64,000 nt of DNA from NCBI GenBank assembly GCA_016215025.1, contig JACRMI010000025.1:1-64000 (forward strand), in the 5' to 3' direction. Of this stretch, positions 43,966 through 51,703 are shown one piece after another; within the stretch, counting starts at the first letter, position 1; each line of letters opens with the position of its first letter. Origin of the DNA: Chloroflexota bacterium (lineage in GTDB: Bacteria > Chloroflexota > Anaerolineae > UBA4142). The position numbers and the translations under genes were made by a program. Below the pieces are notes generated by a model that did not search any database, was not told the origin of the DNA, and saw only the letters and a list, made by a program, of their open reading frames with translations.

Positions 43966-43993
43966 ATTATACTCTACAATACAATCGCGGCAA
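43966..43993 (-). promoter_or_regulatory. Candidate promoter of the cyclase operon
   Basis: Minus strand: TTGCCG, 16 bases, TATAAT. It is about 35 bases before the ATG. Confidence 0.5.
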
Positions 43994-43998
43994 ATAGG

Positions 43999-44030
43999 AA
44001 AAAAGGCAACTCGTTATAGAGCGAGTTGCC
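43999..44030 (-). terminator. Rho-independent terminator of the small secreted protein gene
   Basis: GGCAACTCG/CGAGTTGCC stem followed by TTTTTT on the minus strand. Confidence 0.85.
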
Positions 44031-44053
44031 TTTCACTTTCCGCTTGAACTCGA

Positions 44054-44443
44054 TCAGCGAACAAAAAACACAAATACCACGAGTTTGCCGTTGTTCTTTC
44101 TAGTCTGCACTTCTTTACCGTAGGATGCGGTAATGGTCGGCGTACTGGCTTTGCTGCCATCCACCCATACGGTCATCAAATGGTCAACAGGACCTTCTTT
44201 GACGTTGGTGATGAGGTGTGGTGCTGGTGAGGGAGTCTTGCATTTGCCAGCCTTTTGATCGCCGTACTTGGCATCATCTGGCACAACAACCTTGATGGCG
44301 GACGGTTGTGCGGCGTCCACGAGCAGCCAAGTGCCATTCACGCAAAGCGCTGGATCGTCAAAATCCATCCCCGCTGAGACGATCGGAATGGCGAACATCA
44401 ACAGTGCGACGGCTAGGGCGGAAACGAAAAGCATCTTTTTCAT
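44054..44443 (-). CDS. Small secreted protein of unknown function
   Basis: 129 residues with a clear signal peptide (MKKMLFVSALAVALLMFAIPIVSA). The mature part has two cysteines (ALCVNGTW, GKCKTPSP) that could pair, and a beta-rich composition. AGAGGTCGAG lies before the ATG. It has its own terminator. The gap to fpg (44444-44718) has a GCCTGTCGTT...AACAGACAGGC inverted repeat and no gene that I can see. Family not recognised. Confidence 0.75.
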   Translation of the reverse strand: MKKMLFVSALAVALLMFAIPIVSAGMDFDDPALCVNGTWLLVDAAQPSAIKVVVPDDAKYGDQKAGKCKTPSPAPHLITNVKEGPVDHLMTVWVDGSKASTPTITASYGKEVQTRKNNGKLVVFVFFVR

Positions 44444-44718
44444 CTCGACCTCTCTTTTCCCTTGAGGGAATCCGGAATGCCAAGCCTGAAAATTCCTGGG
44501 CAGAAATCAAATGCCTGTCGTTACCGCTTGACGGAACAGACAGGCTTGGAATCATCTATTCCTTCGGCGGCTGGGCGATCGTGGCACATCAGTGCTTTAG
44601 ACCCTTAGCTTTGCGTCCCTTTTTTTCAAAAGGTTTGCCTTTATCGTTTGTAATAGCTTTGATTTCTGACCTAATAATACAATCCCCAGACGTAACCAGC
44701 AATAGGACTCTGGTACTT

Positions 44719-45564
44719 TTAGGTGATAGACTTGAGCAGTCTCACGGATTGGCATGTTGGACAGAAATGCGTACCACGTTGACCAACAACGGTTTTTTCT
44801 ATCACCGTGCCACAGCGGCGACAGGGACGTTCTTCCTGATCGAACACGCGCAAGCTCTCGACAAATCTGCCGCTCATTCCATTGACCCGTTTATACATCA
44901 CGTCGATACTTGTCCCGCCTACAGCAATAGCTCCGGTCAAGACTTTGCGAATCGCCCGATATAATCGCGCGCGTTCGTCTTGCGTCAACGATTCGGCTCG
45001 TCGCAGCGGATGCAAGCGCGCGTACCATAAGGATTCGTCGGCATAGATGTTACCGATACCGGCGATAAAGGTTTGATTCAGCAATAATGGTTTCAAGTTT
45101 CCGCGCCGTGTTTCAAACAAGCGATGAAATTCTCGCAGTGAAATATCCAAAGGTTCGGGTCCCAATTTGCCGACGACTTGATCCGGATCATCCACCAACC
45201 ACATGCGCCCGAACTTGCGTGGGTCGCGAAAGCGCAGTTCTAGCCCATTGTCGAGTTGAAAGCAAACGTGCATGTGTTTGTCACGCCGGATTCTTTGCTC
45301 GTCGATGCAAAACCCGCCGGTCATACGAAGGTGAACCAACAAGTATTTCCGATCCTTACTTTTCGAGTGCAGATGAAATACCAAATGCTTCCCACGACGT
45401 GTTAATGCAGTGATTTTGTAACCGCGAATTTGTTTTACGAACGCTGTGGCGCTCGGTATGGCAACCGTACGCTTCCATCGAACGGTTGCGCCAGTGATTG
45501 TGCGTCCAAGCAAATGTGGTCGCAAATCGCGGACTGCGGTTTCGACTTCAGGAAGTTCAGGCAT
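44719..45564 (-). CDS. mutM: Formamidopyrimidine-DNA glycosylase
   Basis: Removes oxidised purines (8-oxoguanine, Fapy) and nicks the abasic site. 281 residues starting MPELPEVETAVRDL, whose Pro after Met is the catalytic amine. RGKHLVFHL carries the conserved Lys, then NIYADESLWYARLHP and the H2TH region (FIAGIGN). The zinc finger is C-x2-C-x16-C-x2-C (CRRCG ... CPTC). The CDS overlaps the end of anmK by 8 bases, so the two are translationally linked. Confidence 0.96.
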   Translation of the reverse strand: MPELPEVETAVRDLRPHLLGRTITGATVRWKRTVAIPSATAFVKQIRGYKITALTRRGKHLVFHLHSKSKDRKYLLVHLRMTGGFCIDEQRIRRDKHMHVCFQLDNGLELRFRDPRKFGRMWLVDDPDQVVGKLGPEPLDISLREFHRLFETRRGNLKPLLLNQTFIAGIGNIYADESLWYARLHPLRRAESLTQDERARLYRAIRKVLTGAIAVGGTSIDVMYKRVNGMSGRFVESLRVFDQEERPCRRCGTVIEKTVVGQRGTHFCPTCQSVRLLKSIT

Positions 45565-46744
45565 CGGTTTTCTCTTTATTCATGTCGAATAATTTCCCAA
45601 AATTATGTCCAGGCGTAATATCGCCCATGATCACCGGATGCTGCGCGCCAGTACAGCTCGGCAAATTGCCGGGGCGACTATGAATCGTTTCGTATGCCAT
45701 GACCGCAAACAGCACTGCTTCCTTTGCGTCCGGCGTAAGCCCGAGTGCATCGTGTTGATAAACTTTTGTCGGCGAAACACGCGCGCGGATCATTTCCACA
45801 AGCGTCGGATTTTTCGCGCCGCCTCCGGCGAGATAAATTTCATCGATTGGCGAGGGCGAAAAATCACGATACGCCCGCGCGATGGATTCAGCCGTGAAGG
45901 CTGTCGCCGTTGCAACGAGGTCTGCGCCGGTCAATGTAAGTGCTTGGCCGCGTTTCCACAACTCTGCGCCAAACTGCGTGCCGAACAATTCACGCCCCGT
46001 TGTTTTGGGCGGAAGCATATGCAAGTACGGCTGCTCCATCAATTCGTCGAGCAATTTTTCATTCACGCGACCACTTGCGGCAAGTTTTCCATCGCGGTCA
46101 AATGTCAATGTGCCATCGGTTGCACGTCCGGCACAATAATCGATGAGCATATTGCCAGGTCCCGTGTCAAACGCAATCGCTTGTTCAGTCGATGAAAGCG
46201 GCGGCAAAAATGTTACGTTGCCAATGCCGCCGATGTTTTGAATTGCGCGCAACTTGGTCGCATGTCGAAAAAACAACCAATCGAGAAAACTTACGAGCGG
46301 CGCGCCATGACCACCGGCAGCAACATCGCGCGCGCGCAGGTTGCTGATCGTCGTAATGCCCGTTCGCTCTGCAATGACTGCGGCTTCGCCGATTTGCATC
46401 GTCGCGCCAACCTTTTCCTTTATCGGCGGCTCGTGCCACACCGTTTGCCCATGCGACCCGATGAGCGCCACGTCAGCCAGTTTGAGATTGGCGGCGGCGA
46501 TGACGGCAAGCGCAGCGTTCGCAAATGCCTCGCCGATATCGGCATTCAAACGGCAGAGCTGGTCCACCGAACTCGATTCGGGTCGAAATGCGGCAAAGAT
46601 TCTTTCGCGCAATTCGCTTGAATGCGGCATGGTGATATGCTTGAGCAATTTCCATTCCAAACGCGGTGGCTCGCCGTTCAATTCGACAACGGCCGCATCA
46701 ATCCCATCTGCGGATGTGCCTGAAATCAATCCGACAACAATCAT
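45557..46744 (-). CDS. anmK: Anhydro-N-acetylmuramic acid kinase
   Basis: Converts 1,6-anhydro-MurNAc to MurNAc-6-phosphate in peptidoglycan recycling. 395 residues. N-terminal ISGTSADGIDAAVVEL (nucleotide-binding motif), GSHGQTVWHEP, FDTGPGNMLID and IYLAGGGAKNP are diagnostic. ATG with GGAGAAA upstream. It follows the peptide transporter and GNAT genes on the same strand. Confidence 0.96.
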   Translation of the reverse strand: MIVVGLISGTSADGIDAAVVELNGEPPRLEWKLLKHITMPHSSELRERIFAAFRPESSSVDQLCRLNADIGEAFANAALAVIAAANLKLADVALIGSHGQTVWHEPPIKEKVGATMQIGEAAVIAERTGITTISNLRARDVAAGGHGAPLVSFLDWLFFRHATKLRAIQNIGGIGNVTFLPPLSSTEQAIAFDTGPGNMLIDYCAGRATDGTLTFDRDGKLAASGRVNEKLLDELMEQPYLHMLPPKTTGRELFGTQFGAELWKRGQALTLTGADLVATATAFTAESIARAYRDFSPSPIDEIYLAGGGAKNPTLVEMIRARVSPTKVYQHDALGLTPDAKEAVLFAVMAYETIHSRPGNLPSCTGAQHPVIMGDITPGHNFGKLFDMNKEKTDA

Positions 46745-46763
46745 TGTTTCTCCAAAGAGTTAC

Positions 46764-46817
46764 GCGTGATGAGTGACGGGTGTCATGCTGAGCGAAGTTG
46801 AAGCATCTCGTCACTGG
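46764..46817. repeat. Partial family A repeat between anmK and the GNAT gene
   Basis: GTGTCATGCTGAGCGAAG is one arm of the family; flanking GTGATGAGTGACGGG and CGTCACTGGTCAC units form a second inverted repeat. Confidence 0.55.
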
Positions 46818-47327
46818 TCACTTGTTACTCACTACTCCGTGTTGTTTCCAATAAATCAACTCATTCACGCCTTGCACAACATAATCTTCTAGTTTGCCGG
46901 ACTCGCGATATCCGAGGCGTTGGTAAAATCTCTGTGCATCGATGTTGAAATCCGAGACAAGCAAAAACAAATCGCAGTGCTGCGCAAAAACGTTTTGTTC
47001 GGCGAATGCCATTAGCGCGCGACCGACCCCATGCCCTCGTTCACCGGGGCGCACGCCGATGAGTTGAACATAGCCGCTTCGGCTAAATGCACCGCGTTCG
47101 ACGAGCCAAATGAAGCCGACAACATCGTCTGCGCGTTCGGCGACGAAGATTTTTGCCCCTTCGGCAATGCCATCGCGCAATCGTTTGCTCATCGATTCTT
47201 CGGTGACGCCGTAACGTTGCCACAATGGCGTCGCCGCAACCCAGGATGCGATGTCAGCAACATCAGCGTACGCGAGCAGACGAATTGTGATTTGTTCAGC
47301 GGTCGGTGGTCGTCGGTCGTCGGTCAT
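46818..47327 (-). CDS. GNAT family N-acetyltransferase
   Basis: 169 residues. Acetyl-CoA binding motif A is VRPGERGHGVGRALM, and motif B is FYQRLGYRESG. The target is unknown (amine of a small molecule or protein). Its ATG overlaps the stop codon of the permease gene (ATGA), so translation is coupled. The first about 12 residues (MTDDRRPPTAEQ) are encoded by GACGACCGACGACC-type repeat units like those inside uvrC, so the start codon itself lies within repeat sequence. Confidence 0.9.
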   Translation of the reverse strand: MTDDRRPPTAEQITIRLLAYADVADIASWVAATPLWQRYGVTEESMSKRLRDGIAEGAKIFVAERADDVVGFIWLVERGAFSRSGYVQLIGVRPGERGHGVGRALMAFAEQNVFAQHCDLFLLVSDFNIDAQRFYQRLGYRESGKLEDYVVQGVNELIYWKQHGVVSNK

Positions 47328-48169
47328 GATCTTAACCGCGGATCAAGTGCGTCGCGCAAGCCGTCGCCCAGCAAATTAAAGCCGAGCACGCCAAGCATGA
47401 TTGCCAAGCCGGGAAACACCGCCATCCACGGTGCAATCTCCATCAGTTTGCGACTATCGCTCAACATGCTGCCCCACGACGGCGCAGGCGGAATCGTTCC
47501 TAGTCCAAGAAAACTCAGCCCCGCTTCGGTCAACATTGCCCATGACAGCGCAAGCGTGATTTGCACGATAATAGGCGCGATCGCATTCGGCAAAATATGG
47601 CGAAGCAAGATGCGGGGATGATGCAAACCCGTCGCGCGTGCTGCTTCGACGAATTCCATCGACTTGAGCGACAGCACCGGTCCGCGCGCGACTCGGGCGA
47701 AGATCGGCGTATAGACAACGGAGATGGCAAGAATCGTATTAGCTGCGCCCGGTCCGAGTGCGGCTACAATCGTTAGCGCGAGCAGAATTGCCGGGAACGC
47801 AAAGAACAAATCCATCACGCGCATAATGATGTTATCGACAAGCCCGCCAATATAACCTGCCGTCATTCCTAATGCCGAACCCACTGCGCACGCCATCGCA
47901 ACTGAAAGTAGCGCGACGCGCAGTGAATTGGTCGCGCCGTGCATCAAGCGACTGAGAATGTCGCGCCCAAATTCATCGGTGCCAAGCAAATAGGGTAGGT
48001 TCGGCGCAAGCAATCGATCCTTCGCATGTTGTTCGATGGGCGAGTACGGCGCGAGAACCGCAGCAAATAGTGCGACAAGCACGTATGTCCAAACCAGCAC
48101 AACTCCAATTTGTGCGCTGCGATAGCGCAGAAATCGTTTTAGCGTTTGAAATCGTGAAGGTTTATTCAT
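47324..48169 (-). CDS. Oligopeptide/dipeptide ABC transporter permease (DppC-like)
   Basis: 281 residues if started at the ATG at 48169, which overlaps the end of the preceding permease gene by 8 bases; an upstream in-frame start exists. Several transmembrane helices are present, with the permease EAA-type loop (EAARATGLHHPRILLRHILP). The N-terminal hydrophobic OppC-type segment (VVLVWTYVLVALFAAVLAPY) is present. Forms the inner-membrane channel with the DppB-like protein. Confidence 0.92.
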   Translation of the reverse strand: MNKPSRFQTLKRFLRYRSAQIGVVLVWTYVLVALFAAVLAPYSPIEQHAKDRLLAPNLPYLLGTDEFGRDILSRLMHGATNSLRVALLSVAMACAVGSALGMTAGYIGGLVDNIIMRVMDLFFAFPAILLALTIVAALGPGAANTILAISVVYTPIFARVARGPVLSLKSMEFVEAARATGLHHPRILLRHILPNAIAPIIVQITLALSWAMLTEAGLSFLGLGTIPPAPSWGSMLSDSRKLMEIAPWMAVFPGLAIMLGVLGFNLLGDGLRDALDPRLRS

Positions 48170-49115
48170 AGCGAATGCGTGGATTGACAAAGGCGTATGC
48201 CATGTCTGCAATCAGATTAATCAAAACGAAATTAAAGGCGATGAAAATTATCGTGCCTTGAACAATTGCGTAATCGCGCTGACCAATTGCGGTTAGCAAC
48301 AACCGACCGATGCCGGGCAGCGCAAAGACTTCTTCCACAATAATTGCCCCACCGAACAGATATCCGGTTTCCAAGCCGATAATCGTAATTACCGGAATGA
48401 GTGCGTTTTTGAGACAATGTCCAACGATAACGGCTTGTTCGCGCAGTCCTTTGCCGCGCGCCGTACGCGTATAATCCTGTCGCAATTCTTCCAACAACGA
48501 TGAACGCATAGTCCGCATGACCGATGCGCTAAAGGCGAATCCTAATGTGAACGCAGGAAAAATCAATTGTTGTAAATTTTTGATCGGGTCTTTGGTTAAA
48601 GCAGTATAGTCTCCAGAAGTGGGGAGAATGCCAAACACGACTGACAAAACGAGAATGATGAGCGTGCCCATCCAAAAATTTGGCAACGCGAGTCCGACCA
48701 GCGCAAATAATCGCCCGGCGATGTCGAGCCAGGAATCGCGCTTGACGGCGGCGACGATGCCAATTGGAATGCCGATCATCAAAGCGATAATCATCGCTAG
48801 AATTGCCAACTCGAAGGTGAGCGGAAAGCGCGCGAGGATTTCAGGCAAGACCGGAAGCCCGCTGCGCGTCGAGTAACCAAAATCGCCGCGCAAGGCCGAC
48901 GTGAGCCAAATCCAGTATTGTTCAGGCAAGGGTTTGTCGAGACCAAAGTAGGCGCGCAGCGCAGCCATTTGCGCATCGGTCAGCTTGAACGAAGTTCCGA
49001 TCATTGCATTGATCGCATCGCCGGGAATAAGTCGCATCACGAGGAAAACGATGAGCGATATGCCGAGGAGCGTCGGAATGAACGCGATGAGGCGTTGAGC
49101 CAAATACCTTTGCAT
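48162..49115 (-). CDS. Oligopeptide/dipeptide ABC transporter permease (DppB-like)
   Basis: 317 residues with six predicted transmembrane helices. The first segment is IAFIPTLLGISLIVFLVMRLIPGD, characteristic of DppB. The cytoplasmic EAA-type loop is present (YTRTARGKGLREQAVIVGHCL). Preceded by a repeat block in the gap after the binding-protein gene. ATPase subunits (DppD/DppF) are not encoded in the window. Confidence 0.94.
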   Translation of the reverse strand: MQRYLAQRLIAFIPTLLGISLIVFLVMRLIPGDAINAMIGTSFKLTDAQMAALRAYFGLDKPLPEQYWIWLTSALRGDFGYSTRSGLPVLPEILARFPLTFELAILAMIIALMIGIPIGIVAAVKRDSWLDIAGRLFALVGLALPNFWMGTLIILVLSVVFGILPTSGDYTALTKDPIKNLQQLIFPAFTLGFAFSASVMRTMRSSLLEELRQDYTRTARGKGLREQAVIVGHCLKNALIPVITIIGLETGYLFGGAIIVEEVFALPGIGRLLLTAIGQRDYAIVQGTIIFIAFNFVLINLIADMAYAFVNPRIRYE

Positions 49116-49117
49116 GT

Positions 49118-49212
49118 CAGTAAACGGTGAACAGCTTTCAGTATCCAGTGTTCAGTATTCAGTCGTCAATATACGGCGACTGAATACTGATTACTGAATA
49201 CTGATTACTGGT
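49118..49212. repeat. CAGTATTCAGT-type repeat between binding protein and permease genes
   Basis: Alternating TTCAGTATTCAGTCG and CGACTGAATACTGATTACTG form a long palindrome inside the transporter operon. The style resembles the AACAGTCAACAG units in uvrC. Confidence 0.7.
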
Positions 49213-49213
49213 T

Positions 49214-50899
49214 TTACTTGTCGAGCCAGGCTTCGCGCAGATAGATCAGCGAGCCATTGGACAGCGGAGTGAAACCTTTGACGAACGGTTGCCCAACTCG
49301 ATATTCATAACCAACGTAGAGCCATGTCCACGGCGCAGCGTCGGTGAGTTTCTTTTGAATCTCGGCGTAAATGGGTTTGCGTTTTTCCGGATCAGCAATC
49401 GCGCGACCTTGATCCAACAAAGCGTTGATTTCGGGACTGTTGTAGGCGGCAACGTTGTTCAAATTTCCGGTGCTGTGCCAGTATCGATAGAACATCACAT
49501 CGGGGTCAGGATTGCCACCGTTAAGAGCTACGGCTGCATCGAAATCGGCTTTGAGCCAACGATCGACATACACGCTCAACTCGAGCGTTTCGATGGTGGT
49601 CTCAATACCAACTTTTTTCAACTGGGCTTGAATGTTCTGCGCTTCGGCGACGGCGGTGGGCGGTTCGCCAGTCGCGGCGATAATGGTAAATTTTACGCCG
49701 GTCGCCTTACCGGCTTCGGTGAGTAGTTGCTTGGCTTTGGCTTCGTCCTTTTTGTAGCAGGTCAAATCATTCAGATTCGCGCTGTAAAAAGGCGCGGTGG
49801 CCGGCGCAGTCACCTGACCTTCGCCGAGCGATGCGGTATCGAGAACTTCTTGGCGATCAATTGCACACGAAATGGCTTGGCGCACTTTGAGGTCGGTGAA
49901 AACTGGTCGCTTGGCATTCAACTGCAAGACGTGATACGCAAGAGCGGATGCGCGCGAAATGCTTAGCGTGCTGCTCGCTGCACCCGCACGAATTGCAACG
50001 CGCGGGTCGTTGATGAGCGCCCAGTCAAGCGTCTTGGCGCGTAAGCCCGCCAAAATGGATGACTCGTCCGGAATCGTGCGCCATTCGATGCCATCCAGGC
50101 GTGGCAACCCAGGAATCCAAAAATCCTTGGATGCTTTCATTGTGAACGTTTGATCCGGCGTCCACTTGTCGATGGTGAATGCGCCAGTTCCGACATCGAC
50201 TTTGGCGGGATCCGCACCACCACTCACTTGCTTTTTGTTGATGATCGCCGCATTTGGATTCGTCATCGACGAAAGAATCGCAGAGTTTGGCGCTTTGAGC
50301 GTAAAGACAATCGTGTTCGCATCCGGGGTGTCCATCTTGTCGATACCGGTAAACGACGAACGCGCTGCCGCGCCGGTCTTTTCGTCGAGAATGCGTTCGA
50401 ACGAGAATTTCACATCGTCCGACGTCATCGGATCGCCGTTATGGAATTTCACATTCTTGCGGAGTGTGACGGTGAGTGTCTTGCCATCTTCGGACCACTT
50501 CCACGACTCGGCAAGATTGGGAACGATTTTCAAATCCTTGTCGAAAGCAAAGAGCGGATCGTAAATCAATTCCAACATTCGGAAGGACGCAAAGGCGGTT
50601 TGTTTATGGGGGTCAAGTCCGGTTGCGTCTGCGGCGCGCGCGGCGATCAGCGTGCCACCTTTCTTCGGTGCGGCAGTCGGCGCGGGAGTTGCGGTCACAA
50701 CGACAGGAACCTGGACTTGGACCGTCTGCGGTACTGGAACTTGGACGGTTTGTTGAACGGGGACTTGGACGGTCTGGGGAACCGGAACCTGGACCGTCTG
50801 TTGAACGATCACCGGGGCAGGGGTCGGCGCGGGCGCGCAAGAGACCGCGGCAACTACGGCGATGACCAAGAGCGTAACCAGCAGCGAAATTCGCTTCAT
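49214..50899 (-). CDS. ABC transporter substrate-binding lipoprotein (family 5, peptide type)
   Basis: 561 residues from ATG 50899 (GAGGAGA upstream); the longer ORF runs into the leader. Signal and lipobox are LVIAVVAAVSCAPAP. A low-complexity linker of tandem Val-Gln-Val-Pro units (about 25-70) follows, then the SBP_bac_5 fold (LAESWKWSEDGKTLTV, LRKNVKFHNGDPMTSDDV). It delivers oligopeptides or related ligands to the two permeases downstream. First gene of a run continuing to anmK and fpg, suggesting a link with muropeptide handling, though this is inference. Confidence 0.93.
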   Translation of the reverse strand: MKRISLLVTLLVIAVVAAVSCAPAPTPAPVIVQQTVQVPVPQTVQVPVQQTVQVPVPQTVQVQVPVVVTATPAPTAAPKKGGTLIAARAADATGLDPHKQTAFASFRMLELIYDPLFAFDKDLKIVPNLAESWKWSEDGKTLTVTLRKNVKFHNGDPMTSDDVKFSFERILDEKTGAAARSSFTGIDKMDTPDANTIVFTLKAPNSAILSSMTNPNAAIINKKQVSGGADPAKVDVGTGAFTIDKWTPDQTFTMKASKDFWIPGLPRLDGIEWRTIPDESSILAGLRAKTLDWALINDPRVAIRAGAASSTLSISRASALAYHVLQLNAKRPVFTDLKVRQAISCAIDRQEVLDTASLGEGQVTAPATAPFYSANLNDLTCYKKDEAKAKQLLTEAGKATGVKFTIIAATGEPPTAVAEAQNIQAQLKKVGIETTIETLELSVYVDRWLKADFDAAVALNGGNPDPDVMFYRYWHSTGNLNNVAAYNSPEINALLDQGRAIADPEKRKPIYAEIQKKLTDAAPWTWLYVGYEYRVGQPFVKGFTPLSNGSLIYLREAWLDK

Positions 50900-51008
50900 G
50901 GAATCTTCTCCTCTATGAGCTAATTCAATCGAACGTCGATTGACCTGGCGGAGGTCATTAGCAATGCTAAAGAATCGCCAGTCCTCCTTTTCGATTTCAT
51001 GCACCGCG

Positions 51009-51037
51009 ATTGTATGCTCTTGCCTGATGTTTGTCAA
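51009..51037 (-). promoter_or_regulatory. Strong promoter of the peptide transporter operon
   Basis: Minus strand: TTGACA, 17 bases, TACAAT. The leader to the ATG at 50899 is about 100 bases. Confidence 0.8.
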
Positions 51038-51071
51038 CGGAGTTCGGGCGAATCATTCGCTTGATCTCAGC

Positions 51072-51109
51072 AAAAAAATCCAGGTTTCCTTTTGCAAAGA
51101 AACCTGGAT
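51072..51109 (-). terminator. Rho-independent terminator of the RRM protein gene
   Basis: ATCCAGGTTTC/GAAACCTGGAT stem followed by a run of seven T on the minus strand. Confidence 0.9.
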
Positions 51110-51122
51110 CATCAGTGTCTGT

Positions 51123-51491
51123 TTAGAAGCGACCGCCGCTGCGACCGCCACCACCACCGCCGCCGCGACCACCGCGACCGCCGCGACCACCACCGCCGCC
51201 GCCACCGCGATAACCGCCACCACCGCCACCGCTGCGTTCTTCACGCGGGCGAGCGATGCTAACTGTCATCGGTCGGCCATCGAGTTCATAGTTGTTGAAC
51301 AATTGAATGGCTTTGGCTGCTTCAGCCGCTCCCACCATTTCGATGAAACCGAAACCTTTGGGACGACGAGTTTCGCGATCGAGGATCAGCGAGACTTCTT
51401 TCACTTCCCCTGCTTGGGCGAAGAGCTGGCGCAGGTCGTCCTCTGACACGTTGTAGGACAGATTGCCTACATACAATTTTGCTTCCGACAC
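51123..51491 (-). CDS. Glycine-rich RNA-binding (RRM) protein
   Basis: 122 residues from a GTG at 51491, preceded six bases earlier by a perfect AAAGGAGG; the longer ORF is leader. The RRM domain (about 3-82) has RNP2 LYVGNLSYNV and RNP1 KGFGFIEM. The C-terminal about 40 residues are Gly/Arg-rich (GGGGGGRGGRGGRGG). Such small RRM proteins in cyanobacteria and other bacteria act as cold-induced RNA chaperones. The leader has its own promoter and a terminator-like hairpin, hinting at attenuation. Confidence 0.93.
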   Translation of the reverse strand: MSEAKLYVGNLSYNVSEDDLRQLFAQAGEVKEVSLILDRETRRPKGFGFIEMVGAAEAAKAIQLFNNYELDGRPMTVSIARPREERSGGGGGGYRGGGGGGGRGGRGGRGGGGGGGRSGGRF

Positions 51492-51563
51492 GGAAAGCCT
51501 CCTTTGGGAATGGAAACAATGCTCCAGCTCTGCGCTTTTGCAATTTGTTCCTGAGTCGTCAGG

Positions 51564-51598
51564 AAAAAAGCCGCCCCGGTACCGATACCGAGCGGCTT
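51564..51598 (-). terminator. Terminator-like hairpin in the leader of the RRM gene
   Basis: On the minus strand CAAGCCGC pairs with GCGGCTT, followed by TTTTTT. It lies between the promoter (51633-51661) and the GTG start (51491), in the transcribed leader. No upstream gene on this strand needs it as a terminator. Confidence 0.7.
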
Positions 51599-51632
51599 GA
51601 CAAAACCAATTCGGCTGTCTCTGACAGGCCAC

Positions 51633-51661
51633 ACTATAACATGAATTACCAGGTTAGTCAA
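51633..51661 (-). promoter_or_regulatory. Promoter of the RRM protein gene
   Basis: Minus strand: TTGACT, 17 bases, TATAGT. Transcription would begin near 51625, giving a leader of about 135 bases. Confidence 0.8.
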
Positions 51662-51666
51662 CCGAC

Positions 51667-51696
51667 TTTTCAGAAATGCGATGCACGTGGTATAAT
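51667..51696 (+). promoter_or_regulatory. Candidate promoter of dus
   Basis: TTTTCA, 18 bases, TATAAT. The -10 ends only 7 bases before the ATG at 51704, which would give a nearly leaderless transcript. Confidence 0.5.
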
Positions 51697-51703
51697 CAAT
51701 ACT

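Noticed and set aside
50690-50810. Tandem repeat in the binding-protein gene as a regulatory repeat
   Set aside because: It encodes the Val-Gln-Val-Pro linker after the lipobox, a common low-complexity spacer in such lipoproteins.
50940-51446. 168-residue plus-strand ORF with Ala/Thr runs
   Set aside because: It is the antisense shadow of the glycine-rich tail of the RRM protein; the minus-strand gene has RNP motifs, a ribosome site and a promoter.
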